Positions 11,855 to 23,063 of a DNA stretch of 64,000 nucleotides are shown piece by piece. The stretch covers positions 2,480,001-2,544,000 of the forward strand of contig JAGPYM010000004.1 in the NCBI GenBank assembly GCA_020736575.1, given 5' to 3'. A program made the position numbers and the translations under genes. Numbering within the stretch: the first letter of the stretch is position 1; every line of letters starts with the position of its first letter. The DNA is from Thelonectria olida. Lineage: Eukaryota; Ascomycota; Sordariomycetes; Hypocreales; Nectriaceae. The notes beneath the pieces are model-generated. The model made no database searches. It was given only the letters and a program-made list of their open reading frames with translations, and was not told the origin of the DNA.

Positions 11855-13237
11855 CTACCCGTGTACGACCTCATTCTCCTCTAATCTCTTGTCAATCCAC
11901 GTCTGATACGCCGCGAACATGGCCACGTGTTTCCAATTCTCGCAGAAATCTCGCACCGCCCGATACCGATGTTTGACATACTCCTGCTGTAGGACATGCG
12001 CCGCCGTCGCCTTCTCTATCCTGGCGAATGCCCTCGGTTCCCCAGCGAACACGGTCAGCGCTCGCGACAGTTTGCTCAGGCACACAGGACACAGATACGG
12101 CGGCTGTCTCACGTCCTCGCCCATACCCGCGGTCCCCTGCATAACGCAGGCGTAGTAGACGCAATGGTCCATCCCCAAGCAGTGTCCTAGCTCGTGGGAC
12201 ACTGTACGGGCAACGCGTGAGAACCATAGGCTGGCCCATTCATCTCGGGTTTTTGGCCTGGGCACTTGTTTAAACGTGTTTGTTGCGGCGACGAGAGCTG
12301 CATTCTGTGGCGGCGGCCTTGCAGCTGGCTTTTTCGCCTGTCGAGACGGCGCGTCATCCGGGTTGCATACCTCTTCCACATAGGTCATACAGTGAGATGC
12401 TGGCCACATGTGTTCCAGCTCAATATCTCCGTACGGGTCCAGCAGTGGGTTGTACCGGAAGGATGAAACGATGGCGATGCGGCTTTCCCCAAAAGCTCTT
12501 CCGCAGCAGAAGTCGTCTTCGTCGTCTTCGTACAGGTCAAAGTCGGTTAGAATGATGATGGCGTAGGCATCCTGGGGTACGCGATCTACCAAGGCATCCA
12601 ACATGTCGCTAAGATTGACCTGCATCTTGGCTAGCCCGTCAGGAGACGGCCGACGCCTGATACTGATGAGCTCTTCAGACGGACTGGGGGTCGCAAGACC
12701 AATGTACTTTTGTCCCTTTTTGGGGCCATCCTCCCAAGCCTGCCATCGGAATTTGCCCTCGTGCTTCTTGACGTCCATTTTGTGATAGAAGGCACGCAGG
12801 TAATCGCAGATATCATCCGTCGAAGTCGATGGCAGTCCATCTGGAACCCCCAACATCGTGAGCCCCTTGGGAACCGGTTTCTCCCAGCCCCTCACCAACA
12901 CCTTGACTTCCGGCGTGATTTCCGGCGGGTCAACAACGTAGATCGTTTTCCTCTCCTCAGTGACGGGCACCTTCCTGTTGTACGAGAGCCAGGACCTCAG
13001 ACTCTGGGGCGGCCACTCGGGATCCAACGCCAAGTCATCACCGGGCAGGACCAGAGGCCCAGGGAAACTCCAAGGATTCATCATAGCCTCTTTTGGCGTT
13101 GCAAGTTTGTCGTTTACAAATCGCCCCGAAGGTGTTGATGCGGCGATGCGTTTGTCAACAGGAGGCCGCGAGAAGGCTGCTGCAGCCGCAGCTGGGCTGC
13201 AGTCGACGCAGAAACCATTGTGCGAACACCTCACCAT
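11855..13237 (-). CDS. archaemetzincin (peptidase M54)-like metalloprotease
   Basis: Single exon, 460 residues. Around residues 345-364 it has HELGHCLGMDHC followed by VYYACVM, which fits the archaemetzincin signature H-E-x2-H-x2-G-x3-C-x4-C-x-M: three zinc ligands, the general-base Glu, the extra Cys pair and the Met-turn. A further C-P-V-C pair follows (LCPVCLSKL), as in the family. Upstream residues include the IIILTDFDLY strand, typical of this fold. The roughly 150 N-terminal residues, rich in Pro and Ala and beginning MVRCSHNGFCVDC, are longer than in archaeal members; their four Cys/His residues might bind metal. Archaemetzincins are widespread in fungi, and their substrates are not established. 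Confidence 0.88.
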   Translation of the reverse strand: MVRCSHNGFCVDCSPAAAAAAFSRPPVDKRIAASTPSGRFVNDKLATPKEAMMNPWSFPGPLVLPGDDLALDPEWPPQSLRSWLSYNRKVPVTEERKTIYVVDPPEITPEVKVLVRGWEKPVPKGLTMLGVPDGLPSTSTDDICDYLRAFYHKMDVKKHEGKFRWQAWEDGPKKGQKYIGLATPSPSEELISIRRRPSPDGLAKMQVNLSDMLDALVDRVPQDAYAIIILTDFDLYEDDEDDFCCGRAFGESRIAIVSSFRYNPLLDPYGDIELEHMWPASHCMTYVEEVCNPDDAPSRQAKKPAARPPPQNAALVAATNTFKQVPRPKTRDEWASLWFSRVARTVSHELGHCLGMDHCVYYACVMQGTAGMGEDVRQPPYLCPVCLSKLSRALTVFAGEPRAFARIEKATAAHVLQQEYVKHRYRAVRDFCENWKHVAMFAAYQTWIDKRLEENEVVHG

Positions 13238-14212
13238 TGCCGTGTAGCAAAACTGCCGTCATGCAAAAAAAAACTTCGTTTAAAAGAGGGAAGCAAGTGA
13301 GAAGTTAAAGAGTATGACAGAGAGAATGCATGTGTTCGGGTTGGCGGGCCACGTTTTGGGCATGTGTTCTGACGGGGGTCGGGCTTCACCAGGAGGTCTA
13401 GGGTAGGCCCAAGGCGTCGTGAAACGATGTACGGAAAGGTCACGTGCTGGATCACGTGGCCACCCTTAGGCGAAGATGGGTAGATAAAAGAGGATGTCTT
13501 CATCCTTGCTACTAGACTAGTCTTTCCGTCTTTCTGCATTACAGATTGATTAAAGCAACCCACATGTGCTACGATTTAAGCATACTATTGATCCTTATCT
13601 CCCTTTTCGACCTATGACCTAGTACGTCTGGTTGTTTTACAAGCGTGTATGTTTATGATCTAGGATCAGCACGCTAATAAGCTTTTTAATAGGGCTTACA
13701 ATTTATCTTAAGGTCGAACTCCCTGCCGAATAAACCTTACTTAAACAACCTTAAACCAATGGAAATAGAGCAAGGCAACCAGGCAGCAAAATACACTAAA
13801 GAGTTTACATAATAATAAAAATCACCGATCATAAAGGAACGTGTATATATACCTGGGGGTCGTTGTTAAAGGCCCAGGCGGGATCGTCCGAGTCCGTGGA
13901 TCGTGACGATCACTGGGTCGTGGTCGGGATCCAGATGGTGACGCTCCACATATGATTGGCTAGGTAGGGTACATATGGGGTTTCTGCCGGTCCTGACCGC
14001 TGGAACAGCCTGGGTCATGCCATGTGTGCAGTAACTCCACAGCGCGATTTTCTGCCCAATAGGGTTTACGAGCCACCAAGTTATTCTTCGCTCCATCTTC
14101 CTCGGGTTGAATGGAAAAAATTTCCTCACAGTCAACGATTCGTATTTCTCAAAAAACCAGCCAGATTAGCAATCAACATTAAACAACAAGCAAAAGCGCT
14201 GACTCGCCCAAT
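13238..14212. other. intergenic region with AT-rich stretch
   Basis: From about 13560 to 13860 the sequence turns AT-rich and TpA-rich, with words such as TAATAAGC, TTTAATAG and TAATAATAAAA, unlike the surrounding genes. No open frame survives there. This composition is what repeat-induced point mutation leaves in an old transposon copy, but no recognisable element remains. From 13860 to 14212 the sequence is the presumed leader and promoter of the ADE13-like gene, with a TGACTC word at 14201-14206. Confidence 0.5.
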
Positions 14213-17152
14213 ATGGCTGAACAAACCCAGGCTGCCCAGGCCAAAATCGAGGAGCTGCAGCAGCAAATCCAGCAGCTCCAGACCCAGGCCCAAGCTCCCC
14301 AGAAGAGCCCATACGATAGCTACCAGACATCCCTAACCAATCGCTACTGCAGCAATGAGATGATGACTCTATTCAGCCAGAGGTCTAGGTGCTCGACCTG
14401 GCGTAAGCTCTGGCTGGGGCTTGCCGAGGCTGAGGTGGAGCTGGGCATTACCATCATTACACCTGAGGCTCTGGATCAGATGAGAGCCCATCTTACCCTC
14501 ACTGATGCCGATTTCGAGGCTGCTCGTGTGGAGGAGAAAATCAGGCGCCATGTAAGTCACCAATTCTATACGTATAATTTTCATTTCATTTTCATGAACT
14601 TGATGTGCTAACATGGGTCCGACCAGGATGTCATGGCTGTAAGCTAGCCCCTCCTTGCGACAAGACACTCCTAGACTAGCTAACACTCAACGCAGCACGT
14701 CCATGCCTTTGGTCTTGTCGCACCGGCTGCCGCTGGTGTGATTCATTACGGAGCAACTTCATGCTACGTGGGTTTAATGAACCCATACAAACTGTCTCGA
14801 TGAAGCTGACCAAATCAGGTGACCGACAATGCTGAGCTCATTCTTATGCGTGATGCCCTTGATATCTTGATCAACAAGATCGCCAAGGTTATCGCCAACC
14901 TTCAAGCTTTCTCTCTTAAATGGAAAGGTGGGAATATATTCTCCCTCCCTCCGCTGCTATTCAAGCAGACTTTAGGGGGCATTGTTAACTTACGTGCATT
15001 GTAGCGGAGCCCACGTTGGCCTACACCCATCTGCAGAGCGCTCAGTAAGTACCCCCCTTCTGCACTGACACTCGGAAGCATCTTCAGCTACCTTTGCCCT
15101 TGTTTTCTTAGCTTGCTTTGAATCCAGACCGGAAGCTGACCAGAATCTAGGCCCATTACTGTTGGACGACGCTGTAAGTCTACAATGTTTAACCAACTTG
15201 TCAAGCATAACTTTCCCTAACAGGAACACCAGCCGCCCAATGGCTTCAGGATTTGATGTTTGATCTTGAAGCTCTCGAGTCTGTCCGCAACAGTCTCAAG
15301 TTCAGAGGCGCCATGGGTATGTCAAAGAACTTCACGCAGCACTCCTATCCAGGGATCCATCACGGCCTTTCACTGACCGCAAGCAGGAACGACTGGAACT
15401 CAGGCTTCGTTTCTGGAAATGTGAGTGGCCCCATGGTTGCAATTTCATGTGCCCAGGGAAGACCGGGTGTGAGAAGACTCGACTGAATCATCATACAGAT
15501 TCCAAGGCGACCATGCCAAGTGTGATGCTCTGAATGAAAAGCTTTGCAAGCGCTTTGGCTTCCCGGCGTGCTATGTGAGTTTTCCGTGTTCAGTTTATTA
15601 TTTTCCCCCTCTAGCGCTCAGTCTTCACGTTATCCTCACAAAGCCAACCTTTAGAGCCCCTTACTAATTTCTGCCTAAAGGACATCTCGACCCAGACCTA
15701 GTGAGTTAATTGAGGCCAAATCATATCTCTCATCCTGATATACGAGCCTGTAACTAATCTCGACACAAAAAAAGCTCCCGAAAAGTCGACTTGATCGTGT
15801 CCAACGCTGTTACCGGGTTAGCATCCACAGCACACAAGGCCGCGACGGACATCCGCTTGCTCGCCTCATGGAAAGAGATTGAAGAGTAAGCGCATCATTC
15901 CCTCATGGATTGTCCAAAAAATTGACGCTCTCAGGCCCTTCGAAAAGTCCCGTCAGTTCATTCTTCTCATTAATAATTGGTACAGTAGTGAGATTAACTC
16001 TGAGCAGAGATAGGAAGTTCGGCGATGGCATACAAGCGGAACCCTGCAAGTTCCTCTTCCTTTTATTCTGAATGAACTCTATTGCTGACCTTTAGAAGAT
16101 GAGGAGTGAGAGAATCTGCTCGCTTTCCCGCGCATTGATGGCCAAGCCGGTTCGTTGCCCAAACCCCAACTCCGCCACCCCGCTGGTGTTCCTCTCCGAC
16201 TTCTGACTCGACGATTTCTAGTCATCATTTGCCAATACGCATGCAACAAATTGGATGGAGCGCACTTTAGACGATAGCGCGATCAGACGTTAGACACCCA
16301 CCCCACTTTGTCTTACCTCTGAAGAAGAGGGATGAAAACGACAGGCCCAAGAGGCTGTGGTCGATCAATATTCTCCCACCAAAACTTCAGAGCGCTTCTT
16401 AGGAGAGCATTCTCAACTAACACTGGACATAGGAATGGACATTCCCGAGATGTTCCTGCTCGCTGACTCGATTCTGATTGGATTGGACAATGTTTCCGAT
16501 GGACTTGTCGTCTACCCGGCCCGTATTCGGAGTCGATTCCTCGAGGAGCTCCCGTTCATGGTCACCGAAACGGTGAGTAGCGTCTCCTTAGAGCTGCAGC
16601 TGATCCCATTGTGTTGGAATAAGCTTGCAAACATTGCTCGAAGCCATCATTGAGTGGGGAGCTCTCGCTAACAAGTGCTAGATCATCATGAAGCTTGTGG
16701 CCAAGGGTGCCTCTCGTCAAGAGTGAGTTTCTGCTTTGTAATCATAATAATGACCGATACTCAACATAATTTAGGGCGCATGAGGAAATCCGCGTCCTTT
16801 CGCACCAAGCATCGAGCGTGGTGAAGAACGAGGTATGTAGACCCCTTTCTTTTATCAGGCTGGCCTAGCTCGCTGTGTCTGGGACTTTTTACCCTATTCC
16901 TCAGCAGATTGGCTGCTAATTGAAATCCTTATATAGGGCAAGCCAAACGACCTCATTGAGCGTATTCGCAACACCGAGTACTTCAAGCCCATCTGGGGCG
17001 ACCTCGACTCTATGATGCAGCCCGAGCTCTACGTCGGCCGCAGCGTCCAGCTTGTTGACAAGTACTGCGGAGCCGGCGGAGCCGTGGAGAAGGCGCTTGC
17101 GCCGTACCAGCAGTACATTGCTGGGTCTGCCACCGCGCAGCTGAACGTCTAG
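14213..17152 (+). CDS. ADE13: adenylosuccinate lyase, split into 19 exons
   Basis: Purine enzyme that splits SAICAR and adenylosuccinate. My model has 19 exons: 14213-14551, 14627-14638, 14696-14767, 14819-14927, 15005-15044, 15151-15173, 15233-15316, 15387-15420, 15499-15574, 15681-15700, 15775-15885, 15935-15951, 16008-16045, 16099-16149, 16222-16288, 16433-16572, 16682-16722, 16775-16832 and 16937-17152. Every join keeps phase and the total is 515 residues. Spliced motifs: [20 protein letters not shown] with the catalytic His, [17 protein letters not shown], and the signature [11 protein letters not shown] with the catalytic Ser. The first 45 residues are a Gln-rich, probably coiled-coil extension. 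Exon 2 has only 12 bases; exons 6, 10 and 12 have 17-23. Intron 13 uses a GC donor (GCAAGT). No reading-frame damage is visible, so the gene seems functional. Such intron density is far above its neighbours; it may be a second, divergent copy. Confidence 0.9.
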
Positions 17153-17663
17153 ACCGGCTGGCAACAGCTACTACAAGTAGCAATTAGGCATGGGGATAGA
17201 TGACAAAGTGTCGCAATTTGATAGTCTGACATAATCATACATTCATCCATTCACCAACAGGATGAGGGTTGGCCATAACCCTCATCAGTCCCTGATCATT
17301 TAATCTACGTGCATATTCAGTGGTTGGATTTAGCATCCAATCCTGTAGACGCGCTCTAGGCAGGCAACAAGCGCGGCCGAGCGTGTTACCCTACACATTG
17401 GCCGTCAGGAGAAAACATTCTCACAATTTCGTATGGAGGTGGTATATAATTGAATTCATGGCATAAGAATAAACGCATCTCACTATAAAACACTAGAGAA
17501 GTTGTTTGAACCATCCAACTGAACTGCCGTAGCTATCGAGAGCGATGTAACACTTAGTCAATAGCGCCTTGGGGATTACTAGGTGTGTTCGGGAGAGCAA
17601 AACGGTAACAGTACTTGGTATAACTGATATACATATGAGGGGCCCCTAGTCTCAAAACTGTTC
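17153..17663. other. intergenic region between convergent genes
   Basis: Tail-to-tail space between the adenylosuccinate lyase and the sugar transporter. I see no coding frame; it should contain the 3' ends and polyadenylation signals of both. Confidence 0.5.
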
Positions 17664-19476
17664 CTACACCCGCTCTTGGTGCAAGCCAACGCCGGACTCA
17701 TCGCTACCACGAACCTTTTCACCTTGGCGTCTGAAGTAGGCATCATCTCTCTGCTCTCGAGTGATGTAACCCGGAGGGGTCCACTTGGCGCTGTTCCATG
17801 CCTTCAGACGTGGCTGGCTGTACATGAGATCAACGTTCTCCAAGCTGAGCATGCGGGACTCGTAAAGGGACAAGTAGATCATTGCAGCAGCCGCGAGGTT
17901 GGTACCGAAGAAGACGAAACCGAATTTGTACGAAATGCCAGCATCGGCAAGGGGGGTAAGGAAGCCAATCATGACTGATTCAGGTTAGCGATAAGTGTCT
18001 TTACTAGGTCCAGTCAGTCAACTTACAGTTTCCAAGCCAGTTGCTGGCGGTGGCAAGAGATGCTTGCTTGGCGCGAGTTCGGAGAGGGAATGATTCGCCA
18101 ATGACAACCCAAGCGATAGGGCCCCATGTTCCAGCAAACGAGGCGATGAACATACATGCTGCCACAATCATGACAACACCCACTGTGTTGTTCGTTTTAG
18201 GGTCGATGGCAGTGCCGACTGACGCAAAAATAAGGAGCCAAGCGGCCTGCCAGAGAGCTCCAATGAAGAGGGGCCGGCGGCGACCATACTTCTCAACCAC
18301 GTACAGACCGTAAAATGTCATGCAAACATTGACGGCGCCCAGAATCAGTTGGGTCAGGATGGGGTCATTAATACCAGCCGACTTGAATATGGTGGCGCCG
18401 TAGTAGAAAAAGTAGTTGACACCGGACCATTGCTGAAGAAAGTGAATACTCATGCCCAGGATCGTGCGGTAGAGGAGCTTGGGAATTTCGGTATTGGGGT
18501 TGAAGCACTCAAGCCATCCGCCCTTACCCGCTCGGTTCTCCTGTTCGAGATTGTCTCTCATCTCGATGAGATCGTCTTCGACCAGTTTGTTGCGTGGGTC
18601 GTCGACCATGCCGCGGAGTCGAGCCATGGCAATTCGCGCATCATCCCAACGGTCCCCGCTAGCGAGCCATCTGGGAGACTCGGGCACAAATAGAATACCG
18701 ACACCGAGAGGGACCGAGAAGGCGATACCCAAGCCTATCACGATACGCCAGGACGCCGCCTGCTCTTCAATATTTCGCACGCCGAAGTTGACTATGTTCG
18801 AAACGAGGATACCAATGGTGATCATGAGCTGGTATGATGCGACGACAGCGCCTCGAATTTCTCGTGGAGAGCACTCGGATTGGAACATGGGGACGCCGAC
18901 CGAGAGGTTACCAACGCCGAGACCAGCAACGAAACGACCCATCATCATATGGACCCAGGAGTACTCAGCCGTTATCTGAATGATGTTACCAACAATGAAG
19001 ATGAAGACTCCAAAGGCCAAGCTTTTGCGGCGACCCCACCAGTCGGCTGTGCTATGGAAAGTTAGGGATGTAATGGTGACCCGAGTCTTGAGGAAACGTA
19101 CTAGGCGCCCGACAGGGCTCCGAGCAAGCAGCCAATGCTGATGAGAGAGACAATAAGAGACGCGATGATGGGTTTGATCTCTTTGGTGCCATCGGGCTTG
19201 GCCTGGCCGAAACGGTCGATAAAGTCTTTGAATAGCAGCATGGCAGAAATTTGGCCAGTGTCGTAACTGAATCGTCAGCATGAATGATAATGGTACCTGA
19301 GAGCATCAGTCTTACCCAAAGAGAAAGCCTCCCAAGGATGTCATAACCCCCAAGATGAGGGATTCGACGCCACAGTCGGCTCCATTGACCTTGATGGATC
19401 TGGATAGAAAGGCCGTTAGATATCGAGGAGATGTCGATGAGGTAGATTGAAGAGAAACTCACTTTCTTCCGAGCAT
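17664..19476 (-). CDS. MFS sugar transporter (hexose family)
   Basis: Five exons on the minus strand: 19476-19463, 19399-19316, 19266-19102, 19051-18027 and 17974-17664, total 532 residues. The first exon encodes only MLGR and part of a Lys. Sugar-porter landmarks are plain: GGFLFGYDTG in helix 1, ADWWGRRKS after helix 2, PESPRWLAS before the central loop, LQQWSGVNYFFYYG in helix 7, EKYGRRRP, and a GPIAWVVIGESFPLRTRAKQ segment near the end of helix 10. Twelve membrane helices are expected in the plasma membrane. The last join restores WLGNFMIGFLTPL. The overall pattern is that of fungal monosaccharide/proton symporters; the exact sugar is not clear. Confidence 0.92.
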
Positions 19477-21294
19477 GATATTGTATCGTTGCTGGGTTGG
19501 ATGATGGAAAGGGTAAGAATGCTGTTCCGTCCCAGACGAAGGGGAAATGCAGAGGTTTTATGTTTCTGCCACGGAGGACAAAAGAGGCTGCAGGAAAAAG
19601 CCTGCTGCTGTCTTAGGGTTCGAAGCGTTGGGCCTTGCGAGAAAAGACATGATCAAGTGCGGCTGGAACGACCCGGACGACAGCCAGGACCATTGCTGCG
19701 CTTGGCAATCGTCATGGAACTCGTCTCGTACCCAGGAAAGACGCCCGTGCCAAGTGCAGATCGTAAAAGGTCGCCAGGAAGGCGCACTCGTTGTTCTCGG
19801 CAGCGATGTAGGAAAGGGCCGATGAAGGTGGTTCTCTGGTGGAGGTTCGTCTCCAGCAATGTAGCACTTGAGGACCTTGGCAGTAAGCCATGGCATGGCA
19901 GTTGACACAGGGGACCACCCACATGGCTGGAGAACAACGATAGGTTGGATCATCATATGAAGTCCTTTTAGAGAACGGCTTCTCATCTAGAATTGTTCTG
20001 GTCGCGGGGCGCGGGGCGTGGCGAACGTGCCTAAGTTTTGAGTGCGCAGGAGATGGTATGCTTGGAAGAGGACCGTGAGGTCTTGGTGTTGTGGGTTCGT
20101 GATGTCATGATTAAGCTTAAAGCCTTAGCATGTCGGAGGTGCCCAGGCTCTGGCTGCTTGGCCCGTGATGGCTGTGACGGCATTCGCATTTAGACTCGGG
20201 GAAATGTGGCATCAAATAGGGATTGGAGGATTGTAGATCAGGCCGAATGAGTATTCTCGAGGTTTGTCGGCTGTCTCGTGGTCCGGAGATGAATGGGCAA
20301 CTCTGAATCAGAATAGAGCACTTCGTCCATGTCTCCATTTCGAACACTTGGCAAGATGGAGACAGGGGAAAAATAACGGCCATTTGCTCAAATGCGTACT
20401 CCGTAGATAACTTAGCTACGAATACAGATCGTTTTGAGTTTAGCTCCGAGTGCGTGAGTTTGCGTCGACAAGGCCACGGCCCAAGCCAAAGGTTTCGCCT
20501 TCATCAGGCTCGTGGTTTGACCTCGATGACAGGCGGGAGAAGAAGTCAACATATTCTCCTAACATAGACGCCAAGATCCGTTCGACTGGGATAGCGCCAA
20601 GCACGGCCGTTGTTCGGGCGTTTATGCGTGTTTTGAACATCCGAAACAGGGAGCATCGAGATGATGGCACATTGAGGTGACAGAAACGGCCCTTTTCTGA
20701 GTAAATATCTCATAGAACTTATAGAAGTGAGACCAAGATATGCTTTATGCAGTGTCTAATCTATGGCAATGATACATCATTCATGATCAACTATCTGTAA
20801 TTATTGCTAGAACTAGGAGAACCTCAAGAGCCAGGTGTATAACTTCCCGGCATGCCTCGCACCATTTTTCAATCTTCATCTCTATTGATGGCAAGACAAT
20901 CGATTCAAGATCACTTCTGCCCTCGAGACAATGCCTTTTACTTGAGATGTGTGCCTTACAATGTCTCACCTCTGGTAGTTAAACACGCGGCGCACAGGCA
21001 CTATTGAGCATCGAAATGCTCCTCTTGCCTTATCAGCGTTTCGACCCTGGAAAAAGCAACGAGAGGGGACGAGGCCCTTCCTCAACAAATTGGTGATGAC
21101 TAATTTCGTGTGAAGCTGTGTCTCACTCCAGCTCCTCCTCTGTACTGCGCAGTCAACTTCGTCCCTTCACACGTCACGCTCCCAAATCGGACGCGTCGCA
21201 TTCATCGGACTCCAGGTCGCTGATCAACAAGGAATCCTCAGACCAATATTCTCGACCATTGAATCCACACTCGCACTCGGCTAATTATTGCAAG
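19477..21294. other. 1.8 kb intergenic region
   Basis: Divergent promoter space between the sugar transporter (minus) and the zinc-finger gene (plus). Open frames at 19.5-19.9 kb on both strands lack motifs and lie in the transporter's upstream region. The final 180 bases are the leader of the zinc-finger gene, in frame with it but without an ATG. Confidence 0.5.
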
Positions 21295-22166
21295 ATGACA
21301 GTCGCACACCCCACCTGCGGGACATGCTTGCGTGAATTTCCTGCAGGATACCAGGCCCGAGCCAGGCACTGCGAGGTCAAGGGCCACAGCATACCTGAGT
21401 TTGAGTGTGATACTTGCAGCGATTACTTTGGCGATGAGTGGGATCGCCGTGATCACATGGACTTCGAAGACCATTGGAACCCAAACTCTCCACAGTGTAC
21501 CGTGTGCTACGACAAATTCCCAACTGATGAAGAACTTGAGGAGCATGAAATCCAGATTCACCTGTATTGCGCAGACTGCATGCGCTTCTTTCGGACCCGA
21601 AACGGTATCCGCCAGGTTAGGCTCATCGTGATTGGCTGACCAGGGGCATTCTGACACTGATTTGGCAGCACTTGAACTCGCGGCGTCATCGTCCAACAAT
21701 GGTCGTGTGTCCTTTCTGCAGCCAGACTTGTGGAACCGCTACCGGCCTTGTTCACCATGTCGAAAGAGGATGCTGCCAGGGAACGGCTCTTGACCGGGAG
21801 AGACTACACCGCTCTATCAAGGAGCGCGACCCCTATGGCAACATCACCTTCAAGTCCTTGGAGTGGTATCAAGACATAACTTATGAGGCGACCGATAGAT
21901 CTTGGAACCCCTGGTGCAACGCGTATGAGTGCTACCTCTGTCATAACTTATACAAAAACCTCTTTGATCTTAACCAGCACCTCGCATCTCCAAAGCATCA
22001 GCAAGCGCTCTATCACTGCCCCAATCGGTCTTGCTCAAAGGAATTCACGACGCTGGCTGGATTGATCAACCATTTGGAAAGCGAATCCTGCGGCTACATG
22101 CGCTTCCAGGCCGTCCAAACGGGTGTCGGAAGACTCATCTCCACCGATCGAAGGATTGAGTTTTGA
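21295..22166 (+). CDS. multi-finger C2H2-type zinc-finger protein
   Basis: Two exons, 21295-21615 and 21669-22166, separated by a 53-base intron (GTTAGG donor, GGCAG acceptor), total 272 residues. The open frame extends upstream to a GTG at 21118, but the first ATG is at 21295. Cys/His pairs recur along the whole chain: C-G-T-C near the start with H near 30-40, C-D-T-C, C-T-V-C, C-A-D-C, then C-P-F-C, C-Y-L-C-H with H-L-A-S-P-K-H, and CPNRSC with H-L-E. Spacing is irregular, as in the ascomycete proteins annotated as C2H2 finger-domain proteins rather than classical TFIIIA-type factors. It may bind nucleic acid or protein; no activation domain is evident. Confidence 0.83.
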
Positions 22167-22771
22167 GCAAGGAGTATTGTGTAGTTTCGGGCGCGGATGC
22201 CTGGGATATCCTCATGATGTATTGAACGACTCTAGCCTTAATCTCTCAGCATCAGTTTTACTAAGACGAACTGAGAACTTTTAAAGAGCCAAATGAGTGT
22301 TGTATTTGGTTTCTCCTCTTCTTTCGTCACCAGTTCCCTGTTGCGGCTATCGATTACGAGTGTTGGACGCGCAAGTCGAAGAATGTCAAGATAGGTTCTA
22401 TTCGACAATGAAAGGTTTGAACGAAACCCCAAGTCACATCGAGAATACCTGTGACTGGATTTTGGCTAACCCAACCGCAGTCGCCTCGTCGTTGCATTTC
22501 CTCCCACCATTAGGTCAGCGGTAGCCTATGAGCGATATGGTAGCGACATGCCGGCGCATTGATGACGACACGATCAAACATTGTTAATTGTGCACCACTC
22601 GCGGGGAATCGGAGGATCAGATGATTTGCAAATTGGGTACGCATCATCAAATGCTGGGGGGAGTGTTATATCAAGGGCATGGTCGCTCATTCTGGTCCGC
22701 CGGTTGACACCTGCATCGACGCATCTCGAACCTCAATTCTGCATCGAGAACATCAACCAAATATTGTCAAA
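22167..22771. other. intergenic region
   Basis: About 600 bases between the zinc-finger gene and the small mitochondrial-type gene. Nothing coding is supported. Confidence 0.45.
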
Positions 22772-23063
22772 ATGATTCGATCTGTGAAGACCTTGCATCC
22801 ACTCGTTCGATCCCGCCTGACAGTTGCCCAGCGCGGGTTCCGGGCTTCCCGCCCGGTCCGCCAGTCGGCTGCTGGAGGCGCAGGAGCTCCGAATCCTGAG
22901 ATGCAGCGGTACGTTGATAGAGTACACTGTCGGTGCATACAGTTTCTGACTTATGTTCTCTAGGAACAACAGATATATGATGTATGGCGCTGGCGCTTTG
23001 GGTCTCGGCGCCATGTTCTACTACATGACCGGATCGGAGAAGCCTAAGACCGCAGCCAAGTGA
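22772..23063 (+). CDS. small mitochondrial-type membrane protein
   Basis: Two exons, 22772-22908 and 22964-23063, spliced over a 55-base intron (GTACGT donor, CTCTAG acceptor) into 78 residues. The first 30 residues are rich in Arg and Ser with no acidic residue (MIRSVKTLHPLVRSRLT), a typical mitochondrial presequence. A glycine-rich hydrophobic segment (YGAGALGLGAMFYYM) near residues 52-66 is a probable single membrane span, and the tail is Lys-rich. Small proteins of this layout occur in many ascomycetes, probably as inner-membrane assembly or complex subunits, but I cannot name it. It is too short to stand out without splicing. Confidence 0.7.

Noticed and set aside
20450..20680. 76-codon frames on both strands in the gap upstream of the zinc-finger gene
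   Set aside because: Mirror-image open frames from low stop density; no motif and no conserved features visible.
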